Source: Neisseria musculi (GTDB taxonomy: Bacteria; Pseudomonadota; Gammaproteobacteria; Burkholderiales; Neisseriaceae). Taken from it: a DNA stretch of 64,000 nucleotides. Below are positions 26,334-40,687 of this stretch, piece by piece. The stretch lies in the NCBI RefSeq assembly GCF_014297595.2, contig NZ_CP060414.2, positions 620,001-684,000 on the forward strand, given 5' to 3'. Numbering within the stretch: the stretch's first letter is position 1; each line of letters starts with the position of its first letter. The position numbers were made by a program, and so were the translations under genes. Under the pieces are notes generated by a model, which saw only the letters and a program-made list of their open reading frames with translations, had not been told where the DNA came from and made no database searches.

Positions 26334-27611
26334 TCAGTGGATATGGAATCCACTGTGTTTTTCATACCGCGCCGGCCCCAGATCATCGCTACGGATCTCT
26401 GTTTTTCTGCCGCATACCAAATCGGCGGTCAGTTTGGCCGAACCGAGCGACATCGTCCAACCCAGCGTGCCGTGGCCGGTGTTGACAAACAGGTTTTCAA
26501 AACGGGCGGCGCCGATGATGGGGGTGCTGTCCGGTGTCATCGGGCGCAGGCCGCTCCAGAAAGTTGCGCGCGGCAAATCGCCGCTGCCGGGGAAAAGGTC
26601 GGTTACCACCAGCTCCAACGTTTCGCGGCGTACAGGGGAAAGTTGCAGCTTGTAGCCGGAAAGCTCGGCCATACCGCCGATGCGGATGCGTTGGTCAAAC
26701 CGAGTAACGGCCACTTTATAGGTTTCATCGATGATGGTGGAAACGGGTGCAGCTTTTTCTTGGGCAACCGGCACGGTAAGCGAGTAGCCTTTAACCGGAT
26801 ACACGGGCAGATTCAAGCCCAGCGCTGCCGTTATGGGGCGGCTGAAACTGCCGAGCGCGCACACAAAACAGTCGGCCTCAAAACGCCCGCCGCCTGCGTG
26901 AACGGCTTTAATCAGGCCGTCTGAATGTTCGATGCGGCCGATTTCGCAGTTGAATTTGAACGATGCCCCTTTTTCCATACACATCTGCGCGAGTTTGCGG
27001 GCAAACAGGTGGCAATCGCCGGTGGCATCGTTGGGCAGGTAGAGTGCGCCGGCGATTTTGTGCAGTGCGTTTTTTAACGCGGGTTCGTATTGCAGGCACG
27101 CTTCGGGCTGCAGTCTTTGGTACGGCACGCCGTAGCTTTGCAACACTTCGATATCGCTTTGGGCTGCGTGCACTTCTTTTTCGGTGCGGAAAATCTGCAA
27201 TGTGCCTTTGTTGCGTCCTTCAAAATCCAACGCGTGTTCGGCCTGAAAGCGGCAGAACATTTCGCGGCTGTATTCCGACACCCGCACCATGCGTTCTTTG
27301 TTTATGTGGTAACGGCCGGCATTGCAGTTGCCCAACATCTGCCACAACCATTGCAGTTGGAACAGGCTGCCGTCCGGCTTGAAAATCAGAGGCGAATGCG
27401 GCCGCAACAGCCATTTTGCTGCTTTTTTCGGAATACCCGGTGCAGCCCACGGTGTGGTGTAGCCGTAGGAAAGCTGCCCTGCGTTGGCAAAGCTGGTTTC
27501 CATCGCTGCCGCATCGGCACGGTCGATAACCACAACATCGTGTCCGGCCTCCAAAAGATACCAAGCCGTACACACGCCCGCTATGCCTGCGCCCAACACG
27601 ATCACTTTCAT
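26334..27611 (-). CDS. dadA: D-amino acid dehydrogenase
   Basis: FAD enzyme at the inner membrane that oxidises D-amino acids (mainly D-alanine) to keto acids, feeding electrons to the respiratory chain. The product is 425 residues. Dinucleotide fold at the N terminus ([20 protein letters not shown]), [31 protein letters not shown], and [18 protein letters not shown] plus [14 protein letters not shown] near the C terminus, all typical of DadA. Divergent from an Lrp-type regulator. Confidence 0.93.
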   Translation of the reverse strand: MKVIVLGAGIAGVCTAWYLLEAGHDVVVIDRADAAAMETSFANAGQLSYGYTTPWAAPGIPKKAAKWLLRPHSPLIFKPDGSLFQLQWLWQMLGNCNAGRYHINKERMVRVSEYSREMFCRFQAEHALDFEGRNKGTLQIFRTEKEVHAAQSDIEVLQSYGVPYQRLQPEACLQYEPALKNALHKIAGALYLPNDATGDCHLFARKLAQMCMEKGASFKFNCEIGRIEHSDGLIKAVHAGGGRFEADCFVCALGSFSRPITAALGLNLPVYPVKGYSLTVPVAQEKAAPVSTIIDETYKVAVTRFDQRIRIGGMAELSGYKLQLSPVRRETLELVVTDLFPGSGDLPRATFWSGLRPMTPDSTPIIGAARFENLFVNTGHGTLGWTMSLGSAKLTADLVCGRKTEIRSDDLGPARYEKHSGFHIH

Positions 27612-27693
27612 TGCCGACCCTTTTTGTAGGTAGTGGGATTATAAAGTTTATCTTATTTAAAATAGTGTTTTTCACTTTATTGATAAATTTAAA

Positions 27694-27719
27694 AAGATTA
27701 TTATTCTGAAAATAATCTT
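27694..27719. promoter_or_regulatory. Palindrome between dadA and lrp
   Basis: AAGATTATT and AATAATCTT form a 26-base interrupted palindrome 20 bases before the lrp start and about 80 from dadA, in an AT-rich spacer. It is the likely operator for the adjacent Lrp-type regulator; by position it could control both genes. Confidence 0.6.
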
Positions 27720-27739
27720 GTTAAAAGTGAAAAGCAATT

Positions 27740-28204
27740 ATGAAAGATTTGGATAAAACCGACTTTAAAATTTTAAAGCTGCTGCAGCAAAACGCCCGTA
27801 TTCCGATGACGGAGCTGGCCGAAAAAGTGGGCTTGTCCACCACGCCCGTTACCGAGCGTGTGCGCCGCCTCGAGCGCGAAAACATCATCAAGGGCTACCA
27901 CGCACGCCTGAACCCCCACGCGCTGGGGCAAAGCCTGCTGGTGTTTGTAGAAATCAAGCTGCGCTCCAAATCGGGCAATATTTTTGAAGATTTCCGCCGC
28001 GAAGTGTTAAAAATTCCGCAGATTCTCGAATGCCACTTGGTGTCGGGCGAATACGACTACCTCATCAAGCTGCGCCTGCCCGATATGTCGGCCTACCGCG
28101 ACCTGCTCGGCAATATCCTGCTGCAATTGCCCGCAGCGGCAGAAAGCCGCAGCTATGTGGTGATGGAAGAGGTGAAAGAAGAAATGCAGTTGGATTTGGG
28201 CTAG
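27740..28204 (+). CDS. lrp: Lrp/AsnC family regulator
   Basis: The product is 154 residues. HTH domain (LDKTDFKILKLLQQNARIPM, TELAEKVGLSTTPVTERVRR) then a RAM/effector domain with HLVSGEYDYLIKLRLPD. By size and the divergent dadA it likely senses an amino acid (L-alanine or leucine) and controls dadA, as DadR/Lrp do elsewhere; this is inference from context. Confidence 0.9.
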   Translation: MKDLDKTDFKILKLLQQNARIPMTELAEKVGLSTTPVTERVRRLERENIIKGYHARLNPHALGQSLLVFVEIKLRSKSGNIFEDFRREVLKIPQILECHLVSGEYDYLIKLRLPDMSAYRDLLGNILLQLPAAAESRSYVVMEEVKEEMQLDLG

Positions 28205-28292
28205 CGCGAAAATCCGGCCGCGCCCAATCAACTGTTAGGGGCAGGCAATTTCCGGTGGATATATTGATACTGCGGGCGGCATACAATTGCTG

Positions 28293-28374
28293 AGGCCGTC
28301 TGAAAAACCGGCGGCGGACAAAAAACTTTCAGACGGCCGGCCAATACAGCAGTACCAAAAGCTTTCAGACGGCC
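28293..28374. terminator. DUS hairpin between convergent lrp and rsmE
   Basis: One forward DUS (28293-28304) and two inverted copies (TTCAGACGGCC at 28328 and 28364). Either inverted copy can pair with the forward one, making alternative hairpins between the two convergent genes. Confidence 0.65.
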
Positions 28375-28407
28375 AGTCAAGCTCTAACGGCAATCATCAG
28401 ATAAAAC

Positions 28408-29130
28408 TCAGGCGAAATCGCCCCATAATGTCTGCACGGCAGCGATGGCCGCCGGTGCAGCAGTTTCGGTGCGCAGAACACGCGGGCCGAGTTTGACTGC
28501 CTGGAAACCTGCATCAAAGGCCGACTGTTCTTCTGCCGCCGTCCAGCCGCCTTCGGGGCCCGCCATCAGAATCATGCCCTGCGGGTCGGGCTGGATGCTG
28601 CGCAAACTGCGCGCTTGGGTAAGGCTCAGCAGCAGGCGGGCGCCTTCGGGCAGGCTTGCCAGGGCTTCGCGGTAAGGCAGGAGCGGCCACACTTTCGGAA
28701 CCACATTGCGCCCGCTCTGCTCGCAGGCCGAAACCACAATATCCTGCCAGCGGGCAGAGCGTTTGCCGGCCCGCTCTCCGTTTAGGCGCACCAGGCAGCG
28801 TTCGCTCAACACCGGGCGTATTTCGGCAACGCCCAATTCCACGCTTTTTTGCAGGGTGAAATCCATGCGTTCGCCGCTGGAAACTGCCTGCACCAAGATA
28901 ATCCGCAACGGTGATTCGTTGTCGGCTCTTTCTTCGCGCAAAATTTCCGCCTGTGCGCGGCGTTTTTCCAAAAGCACCAGGCGCGCGGGATACGCTTTGC
29001 CGTTGCCGTTAAACAGCACGATTTCCGCCTGCGCGCGCACCCGAAGCACGTTCAGATGGCGTACTACATTTTCGGGTAAAGCAAGAAGCCGGCCTGGAGA
29101 TAACACATCGGGAACGTAAAAGCGGGGCAT
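28408..29130 (-). CDS. rsmE: 16S rRNA m3U1498 methyltransferase
   Basis: SPOUT methyltransferase that methylates U1498 of 16S rRNA. The product is 240 residues. N-terminal PUA-like part (HLNVLRVRAQAEIVLFNGNG), then VQAVSSGERMDFTLQKSVEL, the SAM knot MAGPEGGWTAAEE and LGPRVLRTETA near the C terminus, all characteristic. Confidence 0.94.
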   Translation of the reverse strand: MPRFYVPDVLSPGRLLALPENVVRHLNVLRVRAQAEIVLFNGNGKAYPARLVLLEKRRAQAEILREERADNESPLRIILVQAVSSGERMDFTLQKSVELGVAEIRPVLSERCLVRLNGERAGKRSARWQDIVVSACEQSGRNVVPKVWPLLPYREALASLPEGARLLLSLTQARSLRSIQPDPQGMILMAGPEGGWTAAEEQSAFDAGFQAVKLGPRVLRTETAAPAAIAAVQTLWGDFA

Positions 29131-29280
29131 ATTGTTGGTGTCGTTGGCTGAAAAAAGTTAATATTGTCGCTTTTAAATCGAAATGGCAAGTGTAGTGAAT
29201 ACCCTTCATTTTCGGAAGCAGGCAGTAAACCGCAGACAGTGCAAAACCAGTGCGGTTGCCGCTTGGGCGGCCGTTAAAAC

Positions 29281-29366
29281 CGTTTTAGCTTGGCGGAAAT
29301 TTGTTTCTTTTCGGAAACGGCGTTTTAGCTTCGCAGAAACTGGTTTCCTTTCGGAAACGGCGTTTT
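29281..29366. repeat. 40-bp tandem repeat, locus 1
   Basis: Two consecutive 40-base units (29281-29320, 29321-29360) plus the start of a third, of the form CGTTTTAGCTTCGCAGAAAC-TGGTTTCCTTTCGGAAACGG. Each holds a short hairpin GTTTCC-TTTC-GGAAAC. The same unit occurs at 52255-52320. It lies in the 313-base gap between rsmE and the next gene, which otherwise shows nothing but that gene's ribosome site. Confidence 0.8.
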
Positions 29367-29443
29367 CTTGAGGCCGGGGCGCAGTAAGGGCAGCGGCAGA
29401 AATGAAGAGAGCCCGCTATATTTAATATTTTTAAGGGGATATC

Positions 29444-30232
29444 GTGTTAAACAAACTGCATATGCTGGTGCGCGAGGTGGCAAAAACCGAAGTGATGCCC
29501 CGTTTTCTCAATGTGGGCATCAGCCGCAAAGCAGACGGTTCGCTGCTGACCGAGGCCGATTTGGCGGCGCAGGCGGCATTTGCAGCCAAATTGCCCGGCC
29601 TCATCGATTGCCCGATGCTGGGTGAAGAAATGGCCGTGCAGCGTCAAACCGAATTGTGGCGGCACAACGGGCAGGGGCTGTGGGTGGTAGATCCCATCGA
29701 TGGCACCAATAATTTTATCAACGGCCTGCCGCATTTTGCCTTATCGTGCGCCTTTATCTGCAACGGCCGTCCGCAGCTGGGCGTGATTTACAACCCCGTA
29801 AGCGATGAGTGTTTTTATGCCGAGCGCGGCGGCGGTGCGTTTCTCAACGGCCGCCCGCTGCCGTTGCGCAATGTGCAGAAACAGCTTCATGAAGCGATTG
29901 CCGGTGTGGAAATCAAATATTTGCGCTCGGGAAAGCTTTCCAGCCGTATGAATACGTTGGCACCGTTCGGCAGCATACGCAGCATGGGCAGCAGTGCGTT
30001 GGATTGGTGCTATTTGGCTTCGGGCCGCTATGATATTTATGTGCATGGCGGTCAAAAATTATGGGACTACGCTGCCGGCGCGCTGATTTTTGAAGAGTCC
30101 GGCGGCAAACTGGCCACTTTGGAGGGCGATGATTTTTGGAGTGGCGACCATGTGTTCAAACGTTCGGTGATTGCCGGCCTGCAGGCCGGACTGTTTGAAA
30201 AATGGTTGAAGTGGATACGGGAAAACCAATAA
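29444..30232 (+). CDS. Inositol monophosphatase family protein (SuhB-like)
   Basis: Li+-sensitive Mg2+-dependent phosphatase fold. The product is 262 residues, started at GTG 29444 with AAGGGGA eight bases ahead. Metal-site motifs in order: LTEADLAAQ, LGEEMA, WVVDPIDGTNNFINGLPHF, and KLWDYAAGALIFEESGG. Substrate is uncertain: SuhB/inositol-1-phosphate and CysQ-like activities are possible. The full set of metal ligands appears present. Confidence 0.88.
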   Translation: MLNKLHMLVREVAKTEVMPRFLNVGISRKADGSLLTEADLAAQAAFAAKLPGLIDCPMLGEEMAVQRQTELWRHNGQGLWVVDPIDGTNNFINGLPHFALSCAFICNGRPQLGVIYNPVSDECFYAERGGGAFLNGRPLPLRNVQKQLHEAIAGVEIKYLRSGKLSSRMNTLAPFGSIRSMGSSALDWCYLASGRYDIYVHGGQKLWDYAAGALIFEESGGKLATLEGDDFWSGDHVFKRSVIAGLQAGLFEKWLKWIRENQ

Positions 30233-30424
30233 ATGCTTCCCGAATCCGTATGTGCTCTGCAAACGGCCTGATAGTAGGCCGTCTGAATAAGATCTATATA
30301 ACACAAAAGTTTCCTGAGATTTATACCTAAAATGATTATTCATTTTGCAAATAAACAACAGCAAACCCAAATTATGGAAATAATTGCACAGATTAACGCC
30401 ATTTAAAGCTAACTGGTCTAGAAT

Positions 30425-30540
30425 GCAGACTGCTGGTGCTGCTAACGCCTTTTCTCTCCCTTGAGGCGGGTGCCGGCAAGACGTTTTCCCGCAATGTATT
30501 AGCCATTCATACTTCTCCCTTGGTATGAATGGTTTTTTTT
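30425..30540 (+). ncRNA. Candidate small RNA with two anti-Shine-Dalgarno loops
   Basis: The gap before speA ends an independent transcript: CCATTCATAC (30503-30512) pairs perfectly with GTATGAATGG (30523-30532), followed by eight T (30533-30540). A second hairpin CGCCT/AGGCG is at 30446-30468. Both loops contain the same TCTCCCTTG, complementary to ribosome binding sites. A TAGAAT -10 hexamer is at 30419-30424. This layout resembles the neisserial sibling sRNAs (NgncR_162/163, NmsR), Hfq-dependent repressors of metabolic mRNAs. An attenuator of speA is the alternative, but it would block speA unless relieved. Confidence 0.6.
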
Positions 30541-30700
30541 GTCTGCAAAATACCGCCTTGCCGTTTTTAATGTAGGCCGTCTGAAAACTAAAGCAGAAAG
30601 CTTGATTGCCGCCTCGGAAACCGCTTGAATTTTCCCGCCGCTCCAACCGCCTGTGCTATGATTTATGCCGTTTACCAACCCTGTTTTTGAAGGACGGATT

Positions 30701-32608
30701 ATGTCTTGGTCGGCGGCAGACAGCGCTTCGCTTTACGGCATCCGCCATTGGGGCGACCGCTATTTTTCGGTGAGTGAAAACGGCCATGTGATGGTGCGTC
30801 CCAACGACCAAAGTGAAACAACAGTTGATTTATACGGTTTGGTGGGCCAGCTCAACGGGCGCGGGCAGGATCTGCCCATGCTGCTCTGTTTTCCCGATAT
30901 TCTGCAAGACCGTGTGGCGCGGCTGTGCGCAGCGTTTGGCCGCTCTATCCGCAAAAACAGCTATCAAGGCAGCTATACGGCGATTTATCCGATTAAGGTT
31001 AATCAGCAAGAAAGCGTGGTGAAAAACATCATTGTGCCGAAAAACAGCGGTGTTTCTATCGGCCTGGAAGCTGGATTCAAACCTGAATTGATGATTGTAT
31101 TGGCCTTTGCCCCCAAAGGCGGCACCATTGTGTGCAACGGTTATAAAGACCGCGACTTTATCCGTTTGGCGCTGATGGGCCAACGGCTCGGTCATCAAGT
31201 ATTTATCGTGATTGAAAAAGAAGCCGAAGAAGTGGATTTGGTGATTCAGGAGTCACAAAATCTCGGCATCAAAGCCAATATAGGCCTGCGTGTGCGCCTT
31301 TCTTCGCTTTCATCGAGCAAATGGGCCGACACCGGCGGTGAAAAAGGCAAATTCGGCCTTTCTGCCGCGCAATTGATCTCTGCGGTGGAGAAGCTTGCTG
31401 CCGCCGGTTTGGATGATACGGTCAAGCTGATGAACTTTCATATGGGCTCGCAGATTTCTAATATTGCCGACTACCGCATGGGCTTTAAAGAAGCCGTACG
31501 CTATTTTGCCGAACTGCGGGGCTTGGGGTTGCCGGTTGAATATATAGATGTGGGCGGGGGCCTCGGTGTGGATTACGATGGCACACACTCGCGCAATGCC
31601 AGTTCCATCAACTACGATGTGGGTGAATATTCCCACACTATTGTTTCGATGTTGGCCGAATACTGCAACGAACATAATGTGCCGCATCCGCATATTTTTT
31701 CGGAATCCGGCCGCGCTATGACCGCGCATCATGCTGTGCTGGTGATGAACGTTACCGATGTCGAGCGCCTGCCCGAGCAGATTCCCGAAATCGCCGATGA
31801 AGAAAACCTTTCTTTCGCTGCCCAAAAGTTGATTGCCTATCTCGATATAAATGACAGCGAAATGGTTACTGAAACCTATTACCGCATCGGCCACTATCTT
31901 ACCGAAGTAACCGAGCTCTATCTCGAAGGCAAAGTGCCGTTGAAAGAAAAAGCACTGGCCGAACAGCTTCACGCGGTATTGTGCCGCCGTCTGAAAAACC
32001 AGCTTCAGGCCGGACGGCGTTCGCAGTGCCAGGTTTACGATGATCTCACCGACAAGCTGGCCGACAAGTATTTCTGCAACTTCAGCGTGTTTCAAAGTCT
32101 TCCCGACACTTGGGCCATTGGCCAGGTGCTGCCTGTTATGCTTCTTCACCACCTTAACGAACGCCCAGCCCGCCGCGCTGTATTACACGATTTAACTTGC
32201 AATTCAGACGGCAAAATCCGCCAATATGTTGATCAGCAGAGTATCGAATCCAGCATGAGTGTGCATGATTTGATCCCCGGCGAACCGTATGTTTTGGGTG
32301 TGTTTATGGTGGGCGCGTATCAGGAAATTCTAGGCGATATGCACAATCTTTTCGGTGATACCGACTCGGTCAATGTTTATGTACGCAACGATGGAGGCAT
32401 CGAATTTGCAGGCATGGAAGAGCATGATACCGTTGAAGACATGCTGCACTATGTGCATCTTTCCACCAACGAAGTCATCAACAAATTCGAAGAAAAGACC
32501 CGTTGGGCGCAACTGAAGGCTGCCGAGCGCAAACTCTACACTGCCGAATTTCTGCACGCACTCAAGCAAAGCAGTTATCTGAGTACCGAAGCGGAAGACG
32601 AAGCCTGA
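30701..32608 (+). CDS. speA: Biosynthetic arginine decarboxylase
   Basis: PLP enzyme converting arginine to agmatine for polyamine synthesis. The product is 635 residues from ATG 30701, which has AAGGAC six bases ahead; an in-frame ATG at 30665 lacks one. The PLP-lysine motif is YPIKVNQQ, with [32 protein letters not shown] and the late catalytic-Cys region CNSDGKI. A DUS lies 120 bases upstream. Confidence 0.94.
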   Translation: MSWSAADSASLYGIRHWGDRYFSVSENGHVMVRPNDQSETTVDLYGLVGQLNGRGQDLPMLLCFPDILQDRVARLCAAFGRSIRKNSYQGSYTAIYPIKVNQQESVVKNIIVPKNSGVSIGLEAGFKPELMIVLAFAPKGGTIVCNGYKDRDFIRLALMGQRLGHQVFIVIEKEAEEVDLVIQESQNLGIKANIGLRVRLSSLSSSKWADTGGEKGKFGLSAAQLISAVEKLAAAGLDDTVKLMNFHMGSQISNIADYRMGFKEAVRYFAELRGLGLPVEYIDVGGGLGVDYDGTHSRNASSINYDVGEYSHTIVSMLAEYCNEHNVPHPHIFSESGRAMTAHHAVLVMNVTDVERLPEQIPEIADEENLSFAAQKLIAYLDINDSEMVTETYYRIGHYLTEVTELYLEGKVPLKEKALAEQLHAVLCRRLKNQLQAGRRSQCQVYDDLTDKLADKYFCNFSVFQSLPDTWAIGQVLPVMLLHHLNERPARRAVLHDLTCNSDGKIRQYVDQQSIESSMSVHDLIPGEPYVLGVFMVGAYQEILGDMHNLFGDTDSVNVYVRNDGGIEFAGMEEHDTVEDMLHYVHLSTNEVINKFEEKTRWAQLKAAERKLYTAEFLHALKQSSYLSTEAEDEA

Positions 32609-32908
32609 TGCACGCCAATATGTCGATAAAGGCCGGGCAGGCTGCGTTTTTAAACCCGGCGGCTTGTATTTTTATCGGAATAATTGTTTGATGGTTTTTG
32701 AACATTTTCAAGAAATAATAAAATAATATAAGGGTTTTGTTGCAGCTTGCCGCATTTCCGGCAATGCTCAAATAGATTTTCAAGTAAAAACAAAAATTAT
32801 AGGCGATACTGAATTTTTCTATATTCATGATTCCGAATGAATTTTGTAAAGGCCGCAGAATGGAGTTCCCCTGGATTGTATAGACGCTGACAATTTAAGC
32901 TGCAAAGA
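32609..32908. other. AT-rich spacer between speA and hemB
   Basis: A weak GCCGGG/CCCGGC hairpin (about 32633-32662) may end speA. The rest is AT-rich without gene-like frames. Confidence 0.45.
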
Positions 32909-32935
32909 AAAGCGGGGCATTACCGGCTCCGCTTT
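32909..32935 (-). terminator. hemB terminator
   Basis: On the minus strand AAAGCGG pairs with CCGCTTT around a 13-base loop and runs into TCTTT, about 15 bases after the hemB stop. Confidence 0.65.
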
Positions 32936-32949
32936 GTTACGGCAGATAT

Positions 32950-33999
<1,050 letters not shown>

Positions 34000-34182
34000 T
34001 TATACGTGCTTTTGTTTCTGAACAAAGTAAGGATTTATGACAGGCCGTCTGAAAGCGGTTTTTTCGGGTTGAGAGTGTTGTTTTTTGAGGGGGGTGTTGG
34101 ATAAAGTGGGGGTGTGTTGAATAAAATATTCAAGTAAAACATTTTGTTGTAATTTTTTTGTATTGATTTTTTGTATATTGTG

Positions 34183-34252
34183 TTGACGGTTGGAGTTGGG
34201 GTTGTGTATAGTTCGCTTTCTGCTCCGGTGTCGGAGCTGTTCTTTAACAACA
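34183..34252 (+). promoter_or_regulatory. rRNA operon promoter and boxA
   Basis: TTGACG (34183-34188) and TATAGT (34207-34212), 18-base spacer, preceded by a very AT-rich stretch with A/T runs that looks like an UP element. TGTTCTTTAACA at 34239-34250 is a boxA antitermination signal in the leader. Confidence 0.8.
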
Positions 34253-34360
34253 CAGATTACCGATAAGTGTGGGTGCCTTAGGCCCTGCACTGCGTAGAGA
34301 CAGACAAGGAACAGACTTGTCGGTTTCTTTGAAGCAGACCAGAAGTTTTAAGTTAGAGAT

Positions 34361-35905
<1,545 letters not shown>

Positions 35906-36017
35906 GAGAAAAGAAGAGGGTTTGGGGCATCCACACTTATCGGTGAACTGTGGCATTGAAGATGCGGTTAAAGGTTTCGGAGGGCAGGCGCAATGTTTGT
36001 TGTCCGTAACGGGGCCT

Positions 36018-36094
<77 letters not shown>

Positions 36095-36099
36095 TGATT

Positions 36100-36175
36100 G
36101 GGGGCATAGCTCAGTTGGTAGAGCACCTGCTTTGCAAGCAGGGGGTCATCGGTTCGATCCCGTTTGCCTCCACCA
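36100..36175 (+). tRNA. tRNA-Ala (TGC)
   Basis: 76 bases with encoded CCA. Acceptor GGGGGCA pairs with TGCCTCC (one G-T pair); anticodon loop CTTTGCAAG. Lies five bases after tRNA-Ile. Confidence 0.97.
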
Positions 36176-36532
36176 AAACAGTGCAAATGAAAGCGGATTG
36201 TAAAGTTTGCTTTGATTTGCGTTGTTGGGAACAAACATTCCCGATACCGCATTGTTCTTTAACAAATTGGAAAGCCGAAATCAACAAACAAAGACAAAGT
36301 TGGTCGGATTTGACTCGGGCATCTGCAAGATGCCGGGGTTTGGGCGGTTGAGGCCGTCTGAAAAGAATCCGGCCGCAGTATTTGGGTGATGATTGTATCG
36401 ACCGTATCCTGAAAGACAAAAGGCAGGATATGGTACACAACAAAGCAGTAAGCTTTATCAGATTAGGGAATCTAAGCAGGATTGGTAGTCAACGCCGGTT
36501 ACTGCGAAGTCGGAAGGTTCTTCAAATGATAG
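36176..36532 (+). promoter_or_regulatory. 16S-23S spacer with boxA
   Basis: No gene. TGTTCTTTAACA at 36253-36264 is a second boxA. A forward DUS lies at 36351-36362. The end (ATGATAGAGTCAAGT) pairs with the 3' flank of 23S, the RNase III processing stem. Confidence 0.75.
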
Positions 36533-39416
<2,884 letters not shown>

Positions 39417-39564
39417 ATCATTTGAAGGACTTTGAAACATAAACAAAGCCTCAGAGATAAAGCTTACCGATGAAGATACTTCATCACCGATACTCGCAAT
39501 GTTGGTTAAAGAATAAATAAGCGGAGCAAAACCTCCGTAACGGCTTTTTGATTTGTACAGTTTA

Positions 39565-39680
39565 AGTCTGGCGGCCATAGCGGGTTGGTCCCACGCCTTC
39601 CCATCCCGAACAGGACCGTGAAACGACCCAGCGCCGATGATAGTGTGGATACCCATGTGAAAGTAGGTCACTGCCAGACA
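39565..39680 (+). rRNA. rrf: 5S ribosomal RNA
   Basis: GTCTGGCGGCCATAGCGGG ... GCGCCGATGATAGTGTGG ... ACTGCCAGAC, with paired ends. About 116 bases. Confidence 0.96.
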
Positions 39681-39688
39681 CCCCTTCA

Positions 39689-39725
39689 AAGCCCCCGGTA
39701 CGGAAGTATCGGGGGCTTGCTTTCG
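39689..39725 (+). terminator. rRNA operon terminator
   Basis: AAGCCCCCG pairs with CGGGGGCTT, followed by GCTTTC, a few bases after 5S. Confidence 0.88.
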
Positions 39726-39959
39726 GTCAGAAAACAACAAACGGGAAACGCTATAGAAGCGCAGAGATAACGGAATAAGGGAACCAATCCAAATCCCAAA
39801 AGTAAAGTGTTGCCGGACGGCAACAACAGTTACCATGGTTACCGTTTGCCGGCGGAAAAGTATTTGAAAAACGGGACCCATCGTTTATGATGAATGCAGT
39901 ACCGGACAGATGAGGGAAGAAGGGCGGTACCGCCACAATATTCATTACGGAGCAAAACC

Positions 39960-40262
39960 ATGAAACTGAAACTTTATTTATTGGGTATCTTGAGCGCGAT
40001 AACCCCGACGCTGTTGCTGGCGGCGGTAAACATCAACACGGCAACGGCGGAGGAGCTGAAGGCGCTGCCGGGGATAGGGCCCTCGAAGGCTGCCGCGATA
40101 GTGGAGTACCGCAGTCAGAACGGCAGCTTTAAAAGCGTGGACGATTTGAAGAATGTGAAAGGGATAGGCGAAGGGATTCTGTCCAAGTTGAGGGAGGAAG
40201 CAACGGTAGAGGGCAAAGCAGCGGGGAAAGCGCAGCCGGCAGTGAAGAAACCGGCCAAGTAG
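39960..40262 (+). CDS. comEA: ComEA-like competence DNA-binding protein
   Basis: Periplasmic DNA receptor for transformation. The product is 100 residues: signal peptide (LYLLGILSAITPTLLLAA), then two helix-hairpin-helix motifs (LKALPGIGPSKAAAIVEYR and LKNVKGIGEGILSKLREEA) and a Lys/Ala-rich tail. The start at 39960 is chosen for the signal peptide and the CGGAG eight bases ahead; the frame extends upstream but without a signal. Placement right after an rRNA operon matches gonococcal comE, which exists in several copies, each behind an rRNA operon. Confidence 0.92.
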   Translation: MKLKLYLLGILSAITPTLLLAAVNINTATAEELKALPGIGPSKAAAIVEYRSQNGSFKSVDDLKNVKGIGEGILSKLREEATVEGKAAGKAQPAVKKPAK

Positions 40263-40341
40263 GAGACGGGCGGCACACCGGCCTTTGTTCTGCCTGTGAA
40301 CAGCTGTCTCCCAAAACAGGATCTCCCCGCTTCTCTTTCTC

Positions 40342-40376
40342 CCCATACGGCAGCAGCTGCCGTATGGGTTTTGTTT
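40342..40376 (+). terminator. comEA terminator
   Basis: CCCATACGGCAG pairs with CTGCCGTATGGG (three-base loop), followed by TTTTGTTT; 80 bases after the comEA stop. Confidence 0.92.
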
Positions 40377-40587
40377 ATCCGCAGAGTCTGCCGCGGGCAG
40401 TGCGCCGGCGCAGCAGGTACAGGACCGCCAAACGGTGCAGGCATAAACAGGCAGCGGCAGCCTGGCAGAGCGAAACGGCCAGATACCGGGGCGAATCCCA
40501 GGCAATGCCGCCGCCCTCTGCCGGCACGCTTAACGAAACAGACCATAACCAAAGAGAGGGGATGCCGAAAGCCAGTACGGCAGTCAA
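40375..40587 (-). CDS. Possible small hydrophobic protein
   Basis: 70-residue minus-strand frame starting at TTG, with two hydrophobic stretches (AVLAFGIPSLWLWSVSLSV and AVSLCQAAAACLCLHRLAVL) and a basic end (LLRRRTARGR). No family recognised and no clear ribosome site; it could equally be chance. The rest of the 425-base gap between comEA and etf-QO shows nothing else. Confidence 0.25.
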   Translation of the reverse strand: MTAVLAFGIPSLWLWSVSLSVPAEGGGIAWDSPRYLAVSLCQAAAACLCLHRLAVLYLLRRRTARGRLCG

Positions 40588-40687
40588 GCCCAGTGCGCGA
40601 AAAACGCCGACAGGGAAGTTTCTACAACGCTAAAACATTTTTCAGAGGTCTGAACGTCTTCGGTGGCTTTGGCAAAAACCTATCGGG

